This document shows, one piece after another, positions 32,879 to 44,962 of a DNA stretch of 64,000 nucleotides. Origin of the DNA: Adenanthera pavonina (Eukaryota > Streptophyta > Magnoliopsida > Fabales > Fabaceae); the NCBI GenBank assembly GCA_026686845.1, contig JAIVEN010000006.1, positions 38,548,501 to 38,612,500 of the forward strand, given 5' to 3'. The notes under the pieces are model-generated. The model ran no database searches, was not told the origin of the DNA, and saw nothing but the letters and a program-made list of their open reading frames with translations. Every line of letters starts with the position of its first letter. Position 1 is the first letter of the stretch. The position numbers and the translations under genes are program-made.

Positions 32879-33332
32879 CTAGATTAATGAAGGAAAAAAG
32901 AATATATCAGAACAAAAAAAATGGAATAAATTAACTGATTAACAGTTGTTATATATGTCCTTTATATAATTTAATTACCAACATGTTTGTTGGACATTTA
33001 AGACAAAATTTCATTCCTAAAATGATGTCACCTTTTTAATCTTCATTCTTGAGATAAATGTCACTCCAATTTACATCAGTGAATTAACATTTGGTGTAGC
33101 CTCCAGCAATATTTTAATTTCTTGGGCATAATTAGAAAACTGTAAGCATGAAACTGTTGCAATATCGTAATAGAAAACTAACAGCCAAGTATTCGTACGC
33201 AAAACATTCTCTAGTTTCTAGGAAATAAATACAAAAGTTCCTGGACTAAATCAAGTAGCATGCTACACACACATGTACATATTAACAGCTAGAAATGAAT
33301 GTTAAACACGCACATCTTCTTAAAAGGCTTAC
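32879..33332 (-). other. TNL-2 intron 1
   Basis: About 454 bp between donor AG/GTAAGC (33333/33332) and acceptor CTAG (32879-32882). Phase 2, the same position and phase as intron 1 of TNL-1. No other feature is seen. Confidence 0.8.
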
Positions 33333-33817
33333 CTATAATTGGCTAAATCATAGCCTGCTAGGTCAGCAGCTTTCTTCGAAGCAGATCTCCAATTCTGCAC
33401 CTTCACCAAGTTTTTCTGAAAGTTTAATTCATGATCATCAAATGCATTTCCATAAGTGCCTTTTAGATGTCGTACAACTGATGGATCTATGTCGTAGAAA
33501 ACGGGCAAAACAATTTGTCTGTTCCCTTCCATGCACTCAATTATTTTCGCAAGCTCATCCATGCACCACGTCGAAGAAGCATAGTTTTTAGAGAATATGA
33601 TGAGAGAAATTTGCGATTCTTCAATTGCTTTGAAAAGTGAGGATGATATTTCATCTCCTCTGTCCATCATATCATCTAGATAGGCATTAATTTTCTCCCG
33701 ACGTAGTTCCTTTTCTAAATGACTAAGAAAACCGCGTCTGGTGTCCAAGCCCCTAAAACTGACGAACACATCATGTTTTATCTGATGTTCATCGAAAGAT
33801 GAAGACGAAGAAGCCAT
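33333..33817 (-). CDS. TNL-2 exon 1: TIR domain
   Basis: 485 nt, 161 residues plus two bases. The ATG at 33817 opens 'MASSSSSFDEHQIKHDVFVSF', then 'RGLDTRRGFLSHLEKEL', 'SSLFKAIEESQISLIIFSKNYASS', 'WCMDELAKI' with the conserved catalytic Glu, and 'VLPVFYDIDPSVV'. It ends 'DLANYR' at donor GTAAGC. RGLDTR replaces the common RGEDTR. Unlike TNL-1 there is no MGxxxS start. The exon is intact and could still be transcribed, giving a TIR or TIR/partial NB product that ends in Copia 2. Confidence 0.92.
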
Positions 33818-34216
33818 TATTGGACAGGAAGAAGATCAAAACCGAAGAGGGTCTTGATTCTTGAAAGATCTAATCATTAATGTATAGAATTCCCTCAACA
33901 CAAGCATCTAATGTAACAATGGGTTTCGTCTCCAGAAACTGCAGTAAATCTTCTGCCACAAAATTATTCAAAGTCAACGCAGAAGTAAACTAAAGAAAAT
34001 AATATCTAGTCAGAACGTAGAGGGGGGAAAATGAAAATCTAACCGGAAAAATTAGTGAAGAAGATGGTTTGATGGTAGCTTCACCCAAAAAAATAGCTAA
34101 GTGAGATTACACTGATCTCCAGAATAAAATGGAAGGGAGATGAAAGAGAATAAAGAAGCCTTCTTTCCGTGTATCACTCTCAGAGGCAGAGTATTATGAG
34201 GCGTGAATCATCAATT
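33818..34216 (-). promoter_or_regulatory. TNL-2 upstream region
   Basis: About 400 bases between the TNL-2 start codon and the 5' end of the LINE inserted behind it. It must contain the 5' UTR and what is left of the proximal promoter. No clear TATA box could be assigned. Confidence 0.45.
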
Positions 34217-34229
34217 AATCAATCAATAT
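34217..34229. repeat. Target site duplication of LINE-1 (left copy)
   Basis: AATCAATCAATAT is repeated exactly at 44950-44962 after the A-rich tail of the LINE. Thirteen bases is a normal length for L1-type target-primed integration. Confidence 0.85.
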
Positions 34230-34327
34230 GGACGTGAACTTTAAGAGACCAATCAAGAAACCTAACGACAACTTTTTTCTCTTCGTACACTCTGAGTCCA
34301 CTTCGATTGCATCAATCCGGCCTCTCT

Positions 34328-36617
34328 ATGGCCAATAGCAACCAATCTCATCGGAGCTCACCGGTGAGAGAACGTGATCGTTCTCCAGATCACTCTGCAC
34401 CCTTCGAAAGCGATCGACCTCCATCCAGATCTTCGATGGTAAGGCAGGAAAACTTGATTCAAGACCCGAATACTAGTTCTACACAACAGGCAATAGATCT
34501 CCTTAGGGATTCAAATAAGGAAGATCAGCTGGAACAGCAGTGCCCCAAAAAAGGAAAGACCGTTGGTGATAATTTCTCTGGAGAAATTTCCCTTCGCCCG
34601 AGAGAGGAAGAATGGAGCTGGAGGACACAAGTAACTTTTCCCCCTTTAACTAATCATGATAGTGCACTGTCTGGATTAGGGTGTAAAATGTCTTATCGGG
34701 AAGCTGTTAAACAGTTGAAAAACCCCTCTGCTAAGAATAAAAATGAGTCATTAGAGGTGGAATGGTCAGAGAAAGAAGATGAAGAGGAGTGTTTCACTAT
34801 GGATTTAGAGAAGATGAAGGAGGGGATTTCGGTCCAAATGACGCCTAAGGGTCCAAATGACGCCTAAGGGACCAAATTTCACTCTTTCAGATGCGGAAAA
34901 AGAAAGACTTAAAAATCATGGAAGCTTTCCATGATAGTAAAACTTTGAAGTCGTCATTTGGACTATATGCAAAGGAAATTATAACAGATATGGAACAGAG
35001 GGTAAAGTTAAAGAGGGTAAAGTTAAAGTCACAGACGTAGGAGAAGATTTTTTCCTTACTAGATTTCAATGTAAAGAGGACTATGAGGAGGCTCTGACAA
35101 GGGGCCCAGAAGATGATTCTTGATAGATGCTTGTCAGTGCAAAGATAGAGAGAGGATTTTGAGCTAGAATCAGAGCCCATTCAAAGTATAATAGCGTGGT
35201 TGAGGCTCCCTACGTTACCCATGACATATTATGATAAAAAATTCCTATTCAACGTGGGTAACCCAATTGGGAGGATCCTAAAAGTTGATATGCCTTCATT
35301 GCAGTACACTTGCAGCACACTAACACTTTGTTTGGTTCAAATTTATTATGTAATATAATATAAATAAGATTACATTATATCAGTAGATGCGTTTGATTTA
35401 TTGAATTATATGATTATAGGATTACACTCATAAACCTAAATACGCCTATAAATATAAATGACAAACTTATCCAGAAGCTATGTATTTGAGATTACATGGC
35501 TGTAAATGGAAGTAAAAAGACAATATTGCTCTTATGGAAATGGGACCAGGGTATTTTAGTACTTTACTATTTATTTATATTTATTTAAATATAAAAAATA
35601 ATTTATTTTTCATATACCCCAGTGTCATACCAAACAAACTCGCATATATTTTATTTACATTTCATTCCATTACATTCCTTCCCATTACATCTCTTGATTC
35701 ATCTGCAAATGAACCAAACGGGCTGTAAAGGTTGATTCGCTAGTGTTTGTGTAGAAATTGATTTGTCAAAACCTCTTCTTCCTACATATCTAATAGAAGG
35801 TGAGGAAAGAAAAATAGAATATGAGGGTATTCATATGATTTGTTTCAAATGTGGCTGTTTTGGGCATAAGGCTACAAGATGTCCCAATAAGAGCATTACT
35901 AAGCAAGTTGAAACAATGAATGGCAATCATCAACCAGTAGGTGAAAAACTTTCAAGGAATAGTGAAAGAACAGTTCAATCGGCTATGTCACCATATGGTC
36001 CTTGGATGACAGTTCAGAGACCAAGGAGGAATAAGAAAGTTGGTTCTAAACAGGGGAACAATGAGTTAACGGGAAAGGCATTTGTTGGGAATGCTAACAT
36101 AGGCCTGCAAGGTTCTAGATTCGCAGCCCTTGAGCAAAGTGAAGATCAAGATCTACAGAGTAATGAGGGACATGAATTAGAAAACAGAATCATTGTTAAT
36201 GAGCTCTTAAAAGCCCAAGGGACACATGAGAACGAACAGACGAAAAAAAAAGGTGCATCTGTTAAAAAGGTCCTAAAAGTTGCTGAGACACTAGAGTTTG
36301 TAGACCAACAGCATCAAGTCCAGATTAATGGGCCTATAGTTCAAAAGGAAGCAAATGATTTATCAATAGAGCATAACAAGGGCCGTAATATGGAAATTGA
36401 CAGTTTGGATTCAGCAAAGCATATTAATAGGGTAGCAAATAAGGGTAACATGGGCCAAGTAGAGCATACGGATTTAGTAGGTGAATTGGTCCAAGAGACA
36501 TTAGGAATGTATATTGATGAGGATATGGAAATAATGAAAGCAGATGAACCCGGATTAATGGGTACTTTTAAGAAGCTGGAAGAAGAAATTCCTGCTGACC
36601 CAAACACAAATACATGA
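34328..36617 (+). pseudogene. LINE-1 ORF1 (RNA-binding, DUF4283/zinc knuckle), broken
   Basis: The ATG at 34328 opens a Ser/Arg-rich N-terminus. The first frame stops at 34867, just after two tandem copies of a 19-base unit (34831-34849 and 34850-34868); this duplication shifts the frame. Beyond it, with more shifts, the text follows a DUF4283 domain ('FELESEPIQSIIAWLRLPTL', 'FNVGNPIGRILKVDMP'). A 402-bp MITE then intervenes. From 35740 a clean frame continues with 'VCVEIDLSKPLLPTYL', the zinc knuckle CFKCGCFGHKATRCP, 'YGPWMTVQRPRRNKK' and a long acidic tail. ORF1 proteins of plant L1 elements bind their own RNA. Confidence 0.85.
35324..35725. mobile_element. MITE, PIF/Harbinger (Tourist-like), inside LINE-1 ORF1
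   Basis: 402 bp flanked by TAA on both sides (35321-35323 and 35726-35728). The left end CACTTTGTTTGGTTCAAAT pairs with the right end (reverse complement) CAGCCCGTTTGGTTCATTT. A three-base TAA/TTA duplication with ends of this type is typical of Tourist-like MITEs. The subterminal sequence is shared with the element at 49180-50086. Confidence 0.8.
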
Positions 36618-38174
36618 AGGAATTTTGTCCTTGATCAAGATGATGAAATGGCCTTAATGGGAGTTTTGGGCTTGTCTACTATGGAAGTCCAAAACACATG
36701 CAATAGAAATGAGCTAGAGACTTAGGGAGTCAAGAATGACTTGTGCGTTGATGATTCTCTTTTGAGAAAGTAATCTATTTGTTCTTGTTTCTCTTATCTG
36801 TCTTATTATTCATGATTTTAGTCTGGAACTGCAGAGGAGAAGCTGGAAAGGATTTCAATTGCTCGTTGAAAGAATTTGTCAGGTGACATAATCCTACTTT
36901 TGTGGTGCTTCTGGAAACTCGTACTAGAGGACATAATGCTGATAAAGTTATAAGGAAACTGGGTTCAAGTTTCAAGAAAGGGTTGAAGCAAAAGGATTAG
37001 CAGGGACAATATGGATCCTGTGGAAAGATGAGGATGTGAGTTTCTCTAAAATTGAACAACATGAACAGTTCCTTCATGGGTGGATTACTATAGGCAAACA
37101 AAACTCTTGGCTCTTCACAACCATTTATGTGAATCCCAGGGAGGTAGGCAGAAGAATTCTTTGGGAGAAAATTAAAGACATAGCTAAGAATGTTTCTCAC
37201 CCCTAGCTTCTGGCTGGGGACTTTTGTCGCACCCGGAAAAAATGCGACAAAGGAAAAGAGAGAACAAATCTGGTCTTCGAGCGAAAACTGACTTGTGAGG
37301 AGTCGCCACCAAAATTTTAAGGAAAATCTTGGGAAACCAAATTAAAGAGGAAAAGATGGTCTGCGTAATCGGAGTTGGATTCGGGAGTCGATTGTGCGTG
37401 GGGAAGGTGTTAGGCACCCCACGACACCCGTTCCTAGGAATGGTTACCTTACGTTAATTGCGTAAATTAATATGACTTTAACATATATTTTGGTTTTCCT
37501 TTATTATTCATATGCTAGAATAAGGGTAGAGAAAAATTTAAGAAAATTTGCAAAATTTAGAAAATAGAATAAGAAAAATAATTTAACTTGGGAATTAAAG
37601 GGGTTTAGAGAAGAAAATGAGGAAAAAGCGATTTAAGAAAATAAATTGAAAAATAAGATAAAGAAAACAAATTAAATTAGGATTAAGGATATTTAAGCAA
37701 AATGAGGAGAAAGGAATTGAGAAAATAAATTAAGAAACATTTATTAAATTAAAGAAAAAAAACACCAAATAAAATCATAAAATATTTATTTATTTACAAA
37801 GGCGGACTTGACCCAGGATCAGAGCCTGTGGCCTACGTACCCTGCGATGGGAATCAAAGTCCACGTAATTCGGGACTAGAAATGCGTGTCTGTTGGTTGA
37901 TATATATTTTTCTTAATTAAAAATTTTGCGTATTTTTGTAACAAGAGAAAGTTGATTGAAAATAATTTACCTTTTTGCAAACAAAACAATTTTATGAGAT
38001 TGAGTTGGTGTGTTTTAATTTGCAAAAGATAATTTAATTTCGTTTACTTAATCTTATTTTATTTTAAAAATATTTTTTCTTTGGTTTTTGGAAAATGCTT
38101 TTATTTGATCTTTTGACTTTTGAAATAACATATTTTTGTATTTTTGAGAATTTTTCTTTTAAAAGAAAATCAAT

Positions 38175-39070
38175 CCATCCATTGCAGGCTCGCAGCCACA
38201 CCCAATAGATTGACTCCTTAATTACCTGCAGAAGTTCTAAACCTCGCGGTATAAAGGTTTTATTATATCATTCAAGCAAAAATTCAGAAAATACTACTAT
38301 ATATTTTTTCAAATGAAAATTTTATTGTATATTTTTTGGATAAAATTGGAAAAACTTGTTAAGCTATCATAATTTATTTATTTCTTTTTCTTGGAATATA
38401 ATTATTTTATTAAAAAAAGAGTCATTTAACTGACATATCTACGTGAATTCGTAATCTCACGCGATAACTCAGTAAACCCGAATACCAGCATGGGTTCCGA
38501 AAACCTTACGTGGTGTGGTTATTTAAATCAATTATTTCTATTTTTATAAAATAGCTAAATCTTCGGTTTGAGACATTTTAAAATATAAAATTTATACGAA
38601 AATATAATATCAATACCTACTTCCTCTGAAATGAGTAATTTAGAGAAAAGGCTTTATTCATCTCTTATATTTTGCGACGCCCTTCACTATTCTTATTATC
38701 GCTCTCAAAATACCTGTCCTTGTTGTAAAGTAGAGTTTATTTCAAAATAAGTCTTTTAACTCACATGTATCTATATGAACTTACCGTTTCACATGATAAG
38801 GAGTGAATCAAAATACCGGCAAAAATTCTAAAACCTCCGGGATACAATGATTTTAAATAATCGTAAAATATAAAGGTGTAAGAATCTTAGATAATTTGGC
38901 TCCTTTCTCATTTTAAAGGGCATTGAAGATTTTGTAGATCAAAAGTTGTTTATTTCAACAAACAAGTTAAACCTTTATCTACGTGGACTCGCAGTCGCGC
39001 GTGATAACTTGGTTAATTCTAATGCTTGCATGAATTCAGAAACTCATGTGGCATAGTCATTAAATACTTT
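38175..39070. repeat. Four degenerate tandem units inside the solo LTR
   Basis: About 90 conserved bases recur near 38180, 38438, 38764 and 38973. Each runs through 'TATCTACGTG.A.TCG.A.TC', 'GATAAC', 'AATACC.GCA' and '.GAAACCT...TGG.ATA'. Spacing is uneven (about 258, 326 and 209 bp) and AT-rich spacers separate the units. This is consistent with internal subrepeats, known in long plant LTRs. Confidence 0.65.
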
Positions 39071-40339
39071 TCCGAATATATCATTATTCCAAATATTATC
39101 ATCTTTTGGCCACATACATTTTATTCAATAAAATAATAATAATGATTATTATAATGATAATAGCCTTTGGTGCCCGGTTGAGTATATTGCATGATTTTAA
39201 CACCAGAAAGCAAGTCAGTGGGTGAGAAAAAAAATACAAAAACGAAGAGAGAAAAAAAACTCAGGCCTAAACAAACAAAAACTCATAGCAACACAAAACA
39301 GGCCAACGAAGGAAAGAACAAAGAAAATCTTGTAGCGGGCCTCTCCACTTCAGACCTACAGGAAAAACGGACCAAAATGATTATCCCCAACACTTCTAGG
39401 CCCATCCTATAAAGAGAAGCAAGTACTCCCAACCAACATCTCACTAATGGGCCTATAAGACACCGGACCAACATTTACGAGGCCCAGTGGCCAAATTCTT
39501 TACTCCCTTTAGACCCATACAATTTATTCCCAGAATTAACCCAGCTATCAAGCAAGCCCCGAAACAAGCAGCCACTGGGTTTCCCAATAATTCAAACCCC
39601 ACACTCCTGAGCCAATAGAACATGATGCCTAAAGGCTCAAGCAACTGGGTAATAAACAGAGGAAGAACAGCGCTTGAACACATAGGTTTCCTATAGCAAA
39701 ATTAAGTGTCCCCATTCCCAGTTAAGGCGTTCAAAGATAACCAGGTTAGCATATGTCATTCAGAAGGCTGCATGAACAATTTACATCCATGCTTCCCAAA
39801 GTTTAGTAACTAGATTATGGAACCCTAGCAAAAATTCATCGAGATATGGCACGATCTAGACTAGAAGTACTCCCTAATCCTAAATCTTTGCTAAGAGACC
39901 CGTGTCCTGTGCGTGGCAATCAGAAACAGAAACAAAATTCCCACAAGAATTTTCATCATCAGGGCCTAAATTGATGATACAAGAACTGTCTAGCATGCAT
40001 GAGAAGGGACGAAAATCCTTCAACAACCTAGTATTTGCAGTACAGACCCAATTTAACAAAAATCCAAAAATTGAAATAACGAATTTTACCGAGATCGGAT
40101 CTCTGCAACCCGGTGATTAACTGCTCAAGCTCGGTCCTCCGGCTTCGTCCGCCCTCACCCCGACAGCTCTCTCTCTTCCTCTCTTGATCACAAGCTCACT
40201 GCCTCTCTTGCTCGGATCTCACCATGGCTCTGAGATTTCTCCTCAGGTTTTCGGTCCTTGGAATCTCTAGGGCTTACTCCTCCTTCCTCCCCCTTGGTTC
40301 TTCGGTTCCTTCTCTTTTATAGAGCTCTCGAGCGTGGTC

Positions 40340-40645
40340 CCCTCCTGCAGCTTTTCCTTCCACGGCCATGCCTCCGACAGCTTTTCCTTTGCTGCGTGTT
40401 CCTTCTGTGATTTCAACCGTGCACGTCTCCCTTTGTTTCTATCCTTTCGTGTTTGGCTCCCCTTCTCTGACTCCCTCTAATTCCCTTCCTCTTTTTGGTC
40501 CGCAGCTCTATCTTCGCCTGGTCTCGTGTGCCTGCTACTCCCTCGGTTTCATTGCCTTTCCTCGGTTCATCGCAGCGTAGGTCTCCCTCCTGCAGCTTTT
40601 CCCCTCGCGGCCATGCCTCCTACAGCTTTCTCGGTGGCTCTCGCT
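40340..40645. repeat. Direct repeat in the R-U5 region of the solo LTR
   Basis: A segment of about 55 bases starting CTCCTGCAGCTTTTCC and containing CGGCCATGCCTCC occurs at about 40345-40400 and again at about 40588-40645. The surrounding 40130-40760 is pyrimidine- and GC-rich, unlike the rest of the window. Confidence 0.65.
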
Positions 40646-43600
40646 CCCTCTGTCATCCTCTGTACACTGTTCCCTCGGCTTCGTCTTCCCTAGCTCTCGG
40701 GTGCCCGCCTTCACCATTTCAGGAACTGAGCCCTAATTGGGGCTTGTGGTGAAGTGTGGGCTGAGGTGCTGGGCTTCAGCATTTTAAGCCCAGTACCTCG
40801 AGCCCCAAAACACTTCTCTCTGCTTCTTTTTTTTTTTTGTTCCAGCTTTGTAATTGTTGGCTTGAAATGCTGGGTTCCAGCGTTTTAAGCCCGCTAAATC
40901 ATTTTTTCTTTTTAAAAACATATATGTTTATTTATTTATTATTATTATTATTATTTTATTTTATATTTTCATTTTTATTTTCTTTTGTTTCTTTTATTTT
41001 ATTTATATATATATATATATATTTTTGGTTATATTGGTATATTAATTTTATTTAATTCTTGCATCTTTCTTCTTATTTTTGTTGTTTTTCCATTTGGATA
41101 TTATTATTTATTATTAACTTTTTTTCATTTTATTTATTCATCATTTTTATTTATTTATTATTATTATTTTTTTTAAATGCTCGGACAAAATGGGGTGTTC
41201 ATAACTTTAATGAGATTAAAGATGATAGTGAACAAAGAGGAGGAGCAGTTCCTTCCCTTAGACGTAGTAGAAGATTTAATGAGTGGATTAACGAATGTGC
41301 TTTGATTGATATGGGAGCTAAAGGCCCTTTCTTCACCTAGCGGGGACCTAAACTCCCAAATTACAAACGTATCTACAAAAGATTGGATAGAGCTCTATGT
41401 AATATAGCACGGGGGAATTCTTTTGAAGATGCTACTGTCAAAGTGGGCCCACGGATTCATTCAGATCATCATCCTCTTCTCATTAGGATGAGGATTCATA
41501 ATATTGACAAAAAAGCTCATCCTTTCAGGTTTGAGAGAGCTTGGTTACAACATGAAAATTTCAAAGACTTCTTGAACTCAATATGGAAGAAAGATTCTTA
41601 TGCTTCACGTAACTTAAAAGATATTACTCATGCTTTCTTGGATTGGACAAAGATATGTTTGGCCATATTAAGGAGAGAAAGAATAAAATTCTCAATAGGC
41701 TTAATGGGATTCAACGAAAGATGCAGTGGCAAGAGAACAATTTTCTTGTCATACTTGAAAGAGAACTGCAAGAAGAACTTGAACAAGTTCTTAGTTAGGA
41801 GGAGACCTTGTTGTTTCAAAAGTCTAGAATTGAATGGTTGAATTTAGGTGATCGTAACACAAATTACTATCACACAAAAACCAACATTAGGAGAAGAAGA
41901 AACAAAGTTTTTACTCTTAAAGATGAAAATGACAATTGGATTGAACAAAAAGAAGTGATGGATCATGTTACTAGACACTTTCAAAGGTTATTTTCTGAGG
42001 ACATTCCTATCAGAGGATGGCACTTGACTGAATGTTCTTGGCTTATGATTGAAAGAAGAGAATTTAATGAACTATCAAATGCTGTTACTGATTTTGAGAT
42101 TAAGAGAGTAATGTTCAACATTGGAAGCTTAAAAGAACCTGGTGAAGATGGTTATCTAGCTGCCCTTTTTCAGAAAAATTGGGAAATTATTAGCAAATAG
42201 GTGTATAGTTTTGTTAAAGAATCCTCTATGAACCACCAGAAAAATAGGGAGATCAACTAGACCTTAATTTGTCTTATTCTGAAAGTTCACTAACCAGAAG
42301 AAGTAGGACAGTTAAGGCCTATATCTTTGTGCAATGTTATTTATAAGTGCATCACGAAAATCATGGTTCACCGGCTTAAGCATATTCTTCCCAAAATTAT
42401 CTCCCCATTACAAGGAAGTTTTGTTCTTGGGAGAAATATTCAGGACAACATCATCATCACTTGAGAGTTGGTGCATTCTATGAGAAAAATGTGCGGGAAA
42501 AAAGGGTATATGGCTATTAAAATTGACCATGCCAAAGCCTATGATAGGGTTAACTGGAATTTTCTTACTACGGCACTTAAGGAGCTTGGCTGTCCGGAGG
42601 ATTTTGTTGACTTGGTGAATTGTTGCATCACTACTACTTCCAATAATGTTCTTTGGAATAGAGAAAAAACTGGTGAATTTCTTCCATCTCGTGGTATCTG
42701 TCAAGGAGATCCCTTATCTCCTTATCTCTTTGTTATTGGTATGGAAAAACTTACTCATATTATTGCTGATAGTTGTAATGAAAAGAATGGAAAGCTATTA
42801 GAGCTGGTAGAAATGGTCCATTTATCTCACATCTTATGTTTGCTGATGACTTGGTTCTTTTTACAGAAGCTTCTATGGAGCAAATTAAAGTGGTGTTAAA
42901 TTGTCTTAAGATTTTTTGCGAAATATCTGGCCATTTGTTTAATAATAACAAATCTCAAATTTTTTTTCTTCTAATGTGAATAGGCAAACCAGAATGGAAA
43001 TCAGTAGACACGATGGCTTCATTCAAGTCTCTGAATTGGGTCAATATCTTGGGTCCTTTATCACCCACAATAGGCGTAGGAGGGATAACTACAGATATTT
43101 GGTGGACAAAGTTAAAGGAAGACTCGGTGGCTGGAAGGCTAAAAGTCTCTCGCTTGCTGGCAAGATGACTCTAGTGAACTCTGTCACTAATACTATGGCT
43201 CTGTATCAGTTCTAACATGATAAGATTCATAAAATGATAATTAAGGAGATGGAGAAAGCTCAGAGGGCTTTTATCTGGGGAGAAGATGATGGAGTGAGAA
43301 AGTGGCATGCCATTAATTAGAAGATGATGTGTACTAGTTGTGAATTTGGAGGGGAAGGCATCAAATCTCTCAATCCTATGAATGAAGCTTATCTTTTTAA
43401 ATTCTTGTGGAACCTCACGAGAGATGAAGATGAGCTTTGGATAAAAGTTATAAAGAGCAAATATAACCGTAACAGATCTGAAGGGAAAGATTTAATTATT
43501 AAATCTTATGATTCTAGATTACGGAAAGAACTTGGCAAGCGTTGGGGCAACTTTTCTAGTATGTTAACTCATGATATAAGAAATGGCCAAGAGACTAGTG

Positions 43601-44962
43601 TTTTTCATGATCAATGGATTACTGGAGGCCAAAGGCTAAATAGTGTCACAACCACTATTCCACAAGAGGCAAATGATCTATATGTTTGTAACCTTGTCTT
43701 GGAATTTAGAGAATGGGACCTTACTTCTATTGCTAATTGGATTCCACAAGAAATGGTACTCAAGGTCATGGCTATGATCCCTCCTAATGTTGATATAGTG
43801 CCAGATAAGATTGCTTGGTTCCCTAACAAAAGTGGTGACTTCTCTGTGGCTACTGCTTATAAGAGTATAATGAAAGAACAAGAAGAATCTCAAGATAATC
43901 TCTGGAGATTGATTTGGAAGTTGGATGTCCCTCAATGGGTTCGCACATTCATGTGGATTGTTGCTAAGAACCGACTTCACACCCAAAGTTGTAGGAATAA
44001 ATGGGCTGGATTTGACGGAAGATGTCATAATTGTCGGAATGAAGAAGAAACTACTCTTCACGCCTTGCGAGATTGTCCACAGGTTAGTAGAATTTGGACT
44101 TTATTTGTTAAACCAGCTGATAGAAGCAGATTCTTTGCTGCTGATGGTTTTGATTGGATTAAATTTAATCTAAGCTGTAAAATTGATGACTGGTCCACCA
44201 CCTTCAGTGTGGTTTGTTAGTTCATGTGGAAATGGAGGAATAACACTTTGTTTGATTTTAATTTTAATGTTCCTAGCAAACCTACCTTAGTTGTAAGGAG
44301 ATTCATAGATAATTTCAAAAGCTATAAAAGTAGATATGATGCTGCCAACTATGAAACTGTTATGGTTAAGTGGAATATGCCACATGTTGATTGGTGAAAA
44401 CTCAATATAAATGGGGTCTCAAAGGAGAATAGTGAGGAAGCTGGGTGTGGTGGATTGGTTCGAAACCATAAAGGGCAATGGGTTGTTAGTTTTAGCCATA
44501 ACATTGGAAAAGCTAATGCCATCATAGTTGAGTTATAGGGATGTATTATAGGTCTACAGTTGTGTTTGGAAAAAGGGTTTAAGCAAGTCATTATAGAAAG
44601 TGATTCCAAAGTTCTTGTGGAAACTCTTAATAATGAAGGAAGACAGCTCAAAGGATATCATAGGATGGTTGCCAAAATACTTAAACTTATTAATAGAGAT
44701 TGGTGGGTGAAAATTCAACATACTTATCGTGAAAGAAACAAAGGTGCAGATTGGCTGGCAAATTATAGTCTCACACTCACGACGGGTATGCATATTCTAG
44801 ACAACCCCCCAAGTGCTCTCAAAGGAATTCTCGATGAAGATTATGTGGATGTTGCTACACCACACAGTGCTTTTGTGATGTAATGTTGTTGATTTGTCGT
44901 ATTTTCGTTCTCTTTTGGTTGTTTAACCCCGTTTATGTGCCCCAAAAAAAATCAATCAATAT

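Larger units (their letters stand above)
24804..33817 (-). pseudogene. TNL-2: TIR-NBS-LRR receptor gene split by Copia 2
   Basis: All four parts of a TNL are present on the minus strand: exon 1 TIR (33333-33817), exon 2 NB-ARC (26777-27483 plus 32515-32878), exon 3 (26371-26670) and exon 4 LRR/C-JID (24804 to about 26270). Leaving out the Copia element and one TSD copy, the exon lengths (485, 1066, 300, 1467) sum to an exact multiple of three with consistent phases and no internal stop, about 1105 codons. So the retrotransposon is the main lesion, together with a doubtful splice acceptor before exon 4. The gene was probably intact until recently. Confidence 0.9.
37225..41203 (+). mobile_element. 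Solo LTR, Ogre/Tat-like, about 4 kb, inside LINE-1
   Basis: Bounded by a five-base duplication ACTTT (37220-37224 and 41204-41208). It begins TGTCGCACCCGG and ends GGGGTGTTCATA. The first 200 bases ('GAGTCGCCACC', 'GGGAAGGTGTTAGGCACCCC') and the last 20 ('GGACAAAATGGGG') are like the ends of long LTRs of the plant Ty3/gypsy Tat/Ogre group. No gag-pol is present. TTTTATAGAG at about 40314 is a likely TATA box, placing transcription near 40340. Loss of the internal part by LTR-LTR recombination is the simplest origin. Confidence 0.75.
36812..44882 (+). pseudogene. LINE-1 ORF2 (endonuclease, RT, RNase H), broken
   Basis: The ATG at 36812 opens 'MILVWNCRGEAGKDFN', the start of the apurinic-type endonuclease. 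It is split at the GDFN motif by a solo LTR (37225-41203), resumes at 41204 and shows 'KGPFFT' and 'SDHHPLLI'. The reverse transcriptase follows with 'IKIDHAKAYDRVNW' (42520), 'GICQGDPLSPYLFV' (42690) and 'FADDLVLFTEAS' (about 42838, across a frame change). A zf-RVT segment is near 43800-44100 and RNase H near 44400-44780 ('VKIQHTYRERNKGADWLANY'). There are many stops and shifts. Confidence 0.85.
34230..44949 (+). mobile_element. LINE-1: full-length L1-type LINE with nested insertions
   Basis: An L1-type non-LTR element with ORF1, ORF2 and a short A tail, bounded by the 13-bp duplication AATCAATCAATAT. The span is 10.7 kb. Subtracting the nested MITE (35324-35725) and the solo LTR (37225-41203) leaves about 6.3 kb, the normal size of a plant L1. 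Both frames carry many stops and shifts, so it is dead. Its 5' end lies about 410 bp from the TNL-2 start codon, in divergent orientation. Confidence 0.9.

Noticed and set aside
17962..33817. TNL-1 and TNL-2 as a head-to-head sensor/executor pair
   Set aside because: Both genes are on the same strand in tandem, and neither carries an integrated decoy domain.
39191..40752. Several short frames inside the solo LTR
   Set aside because: None longer than 85 codons, no motif, and the GC-rich part is repeated sequence.
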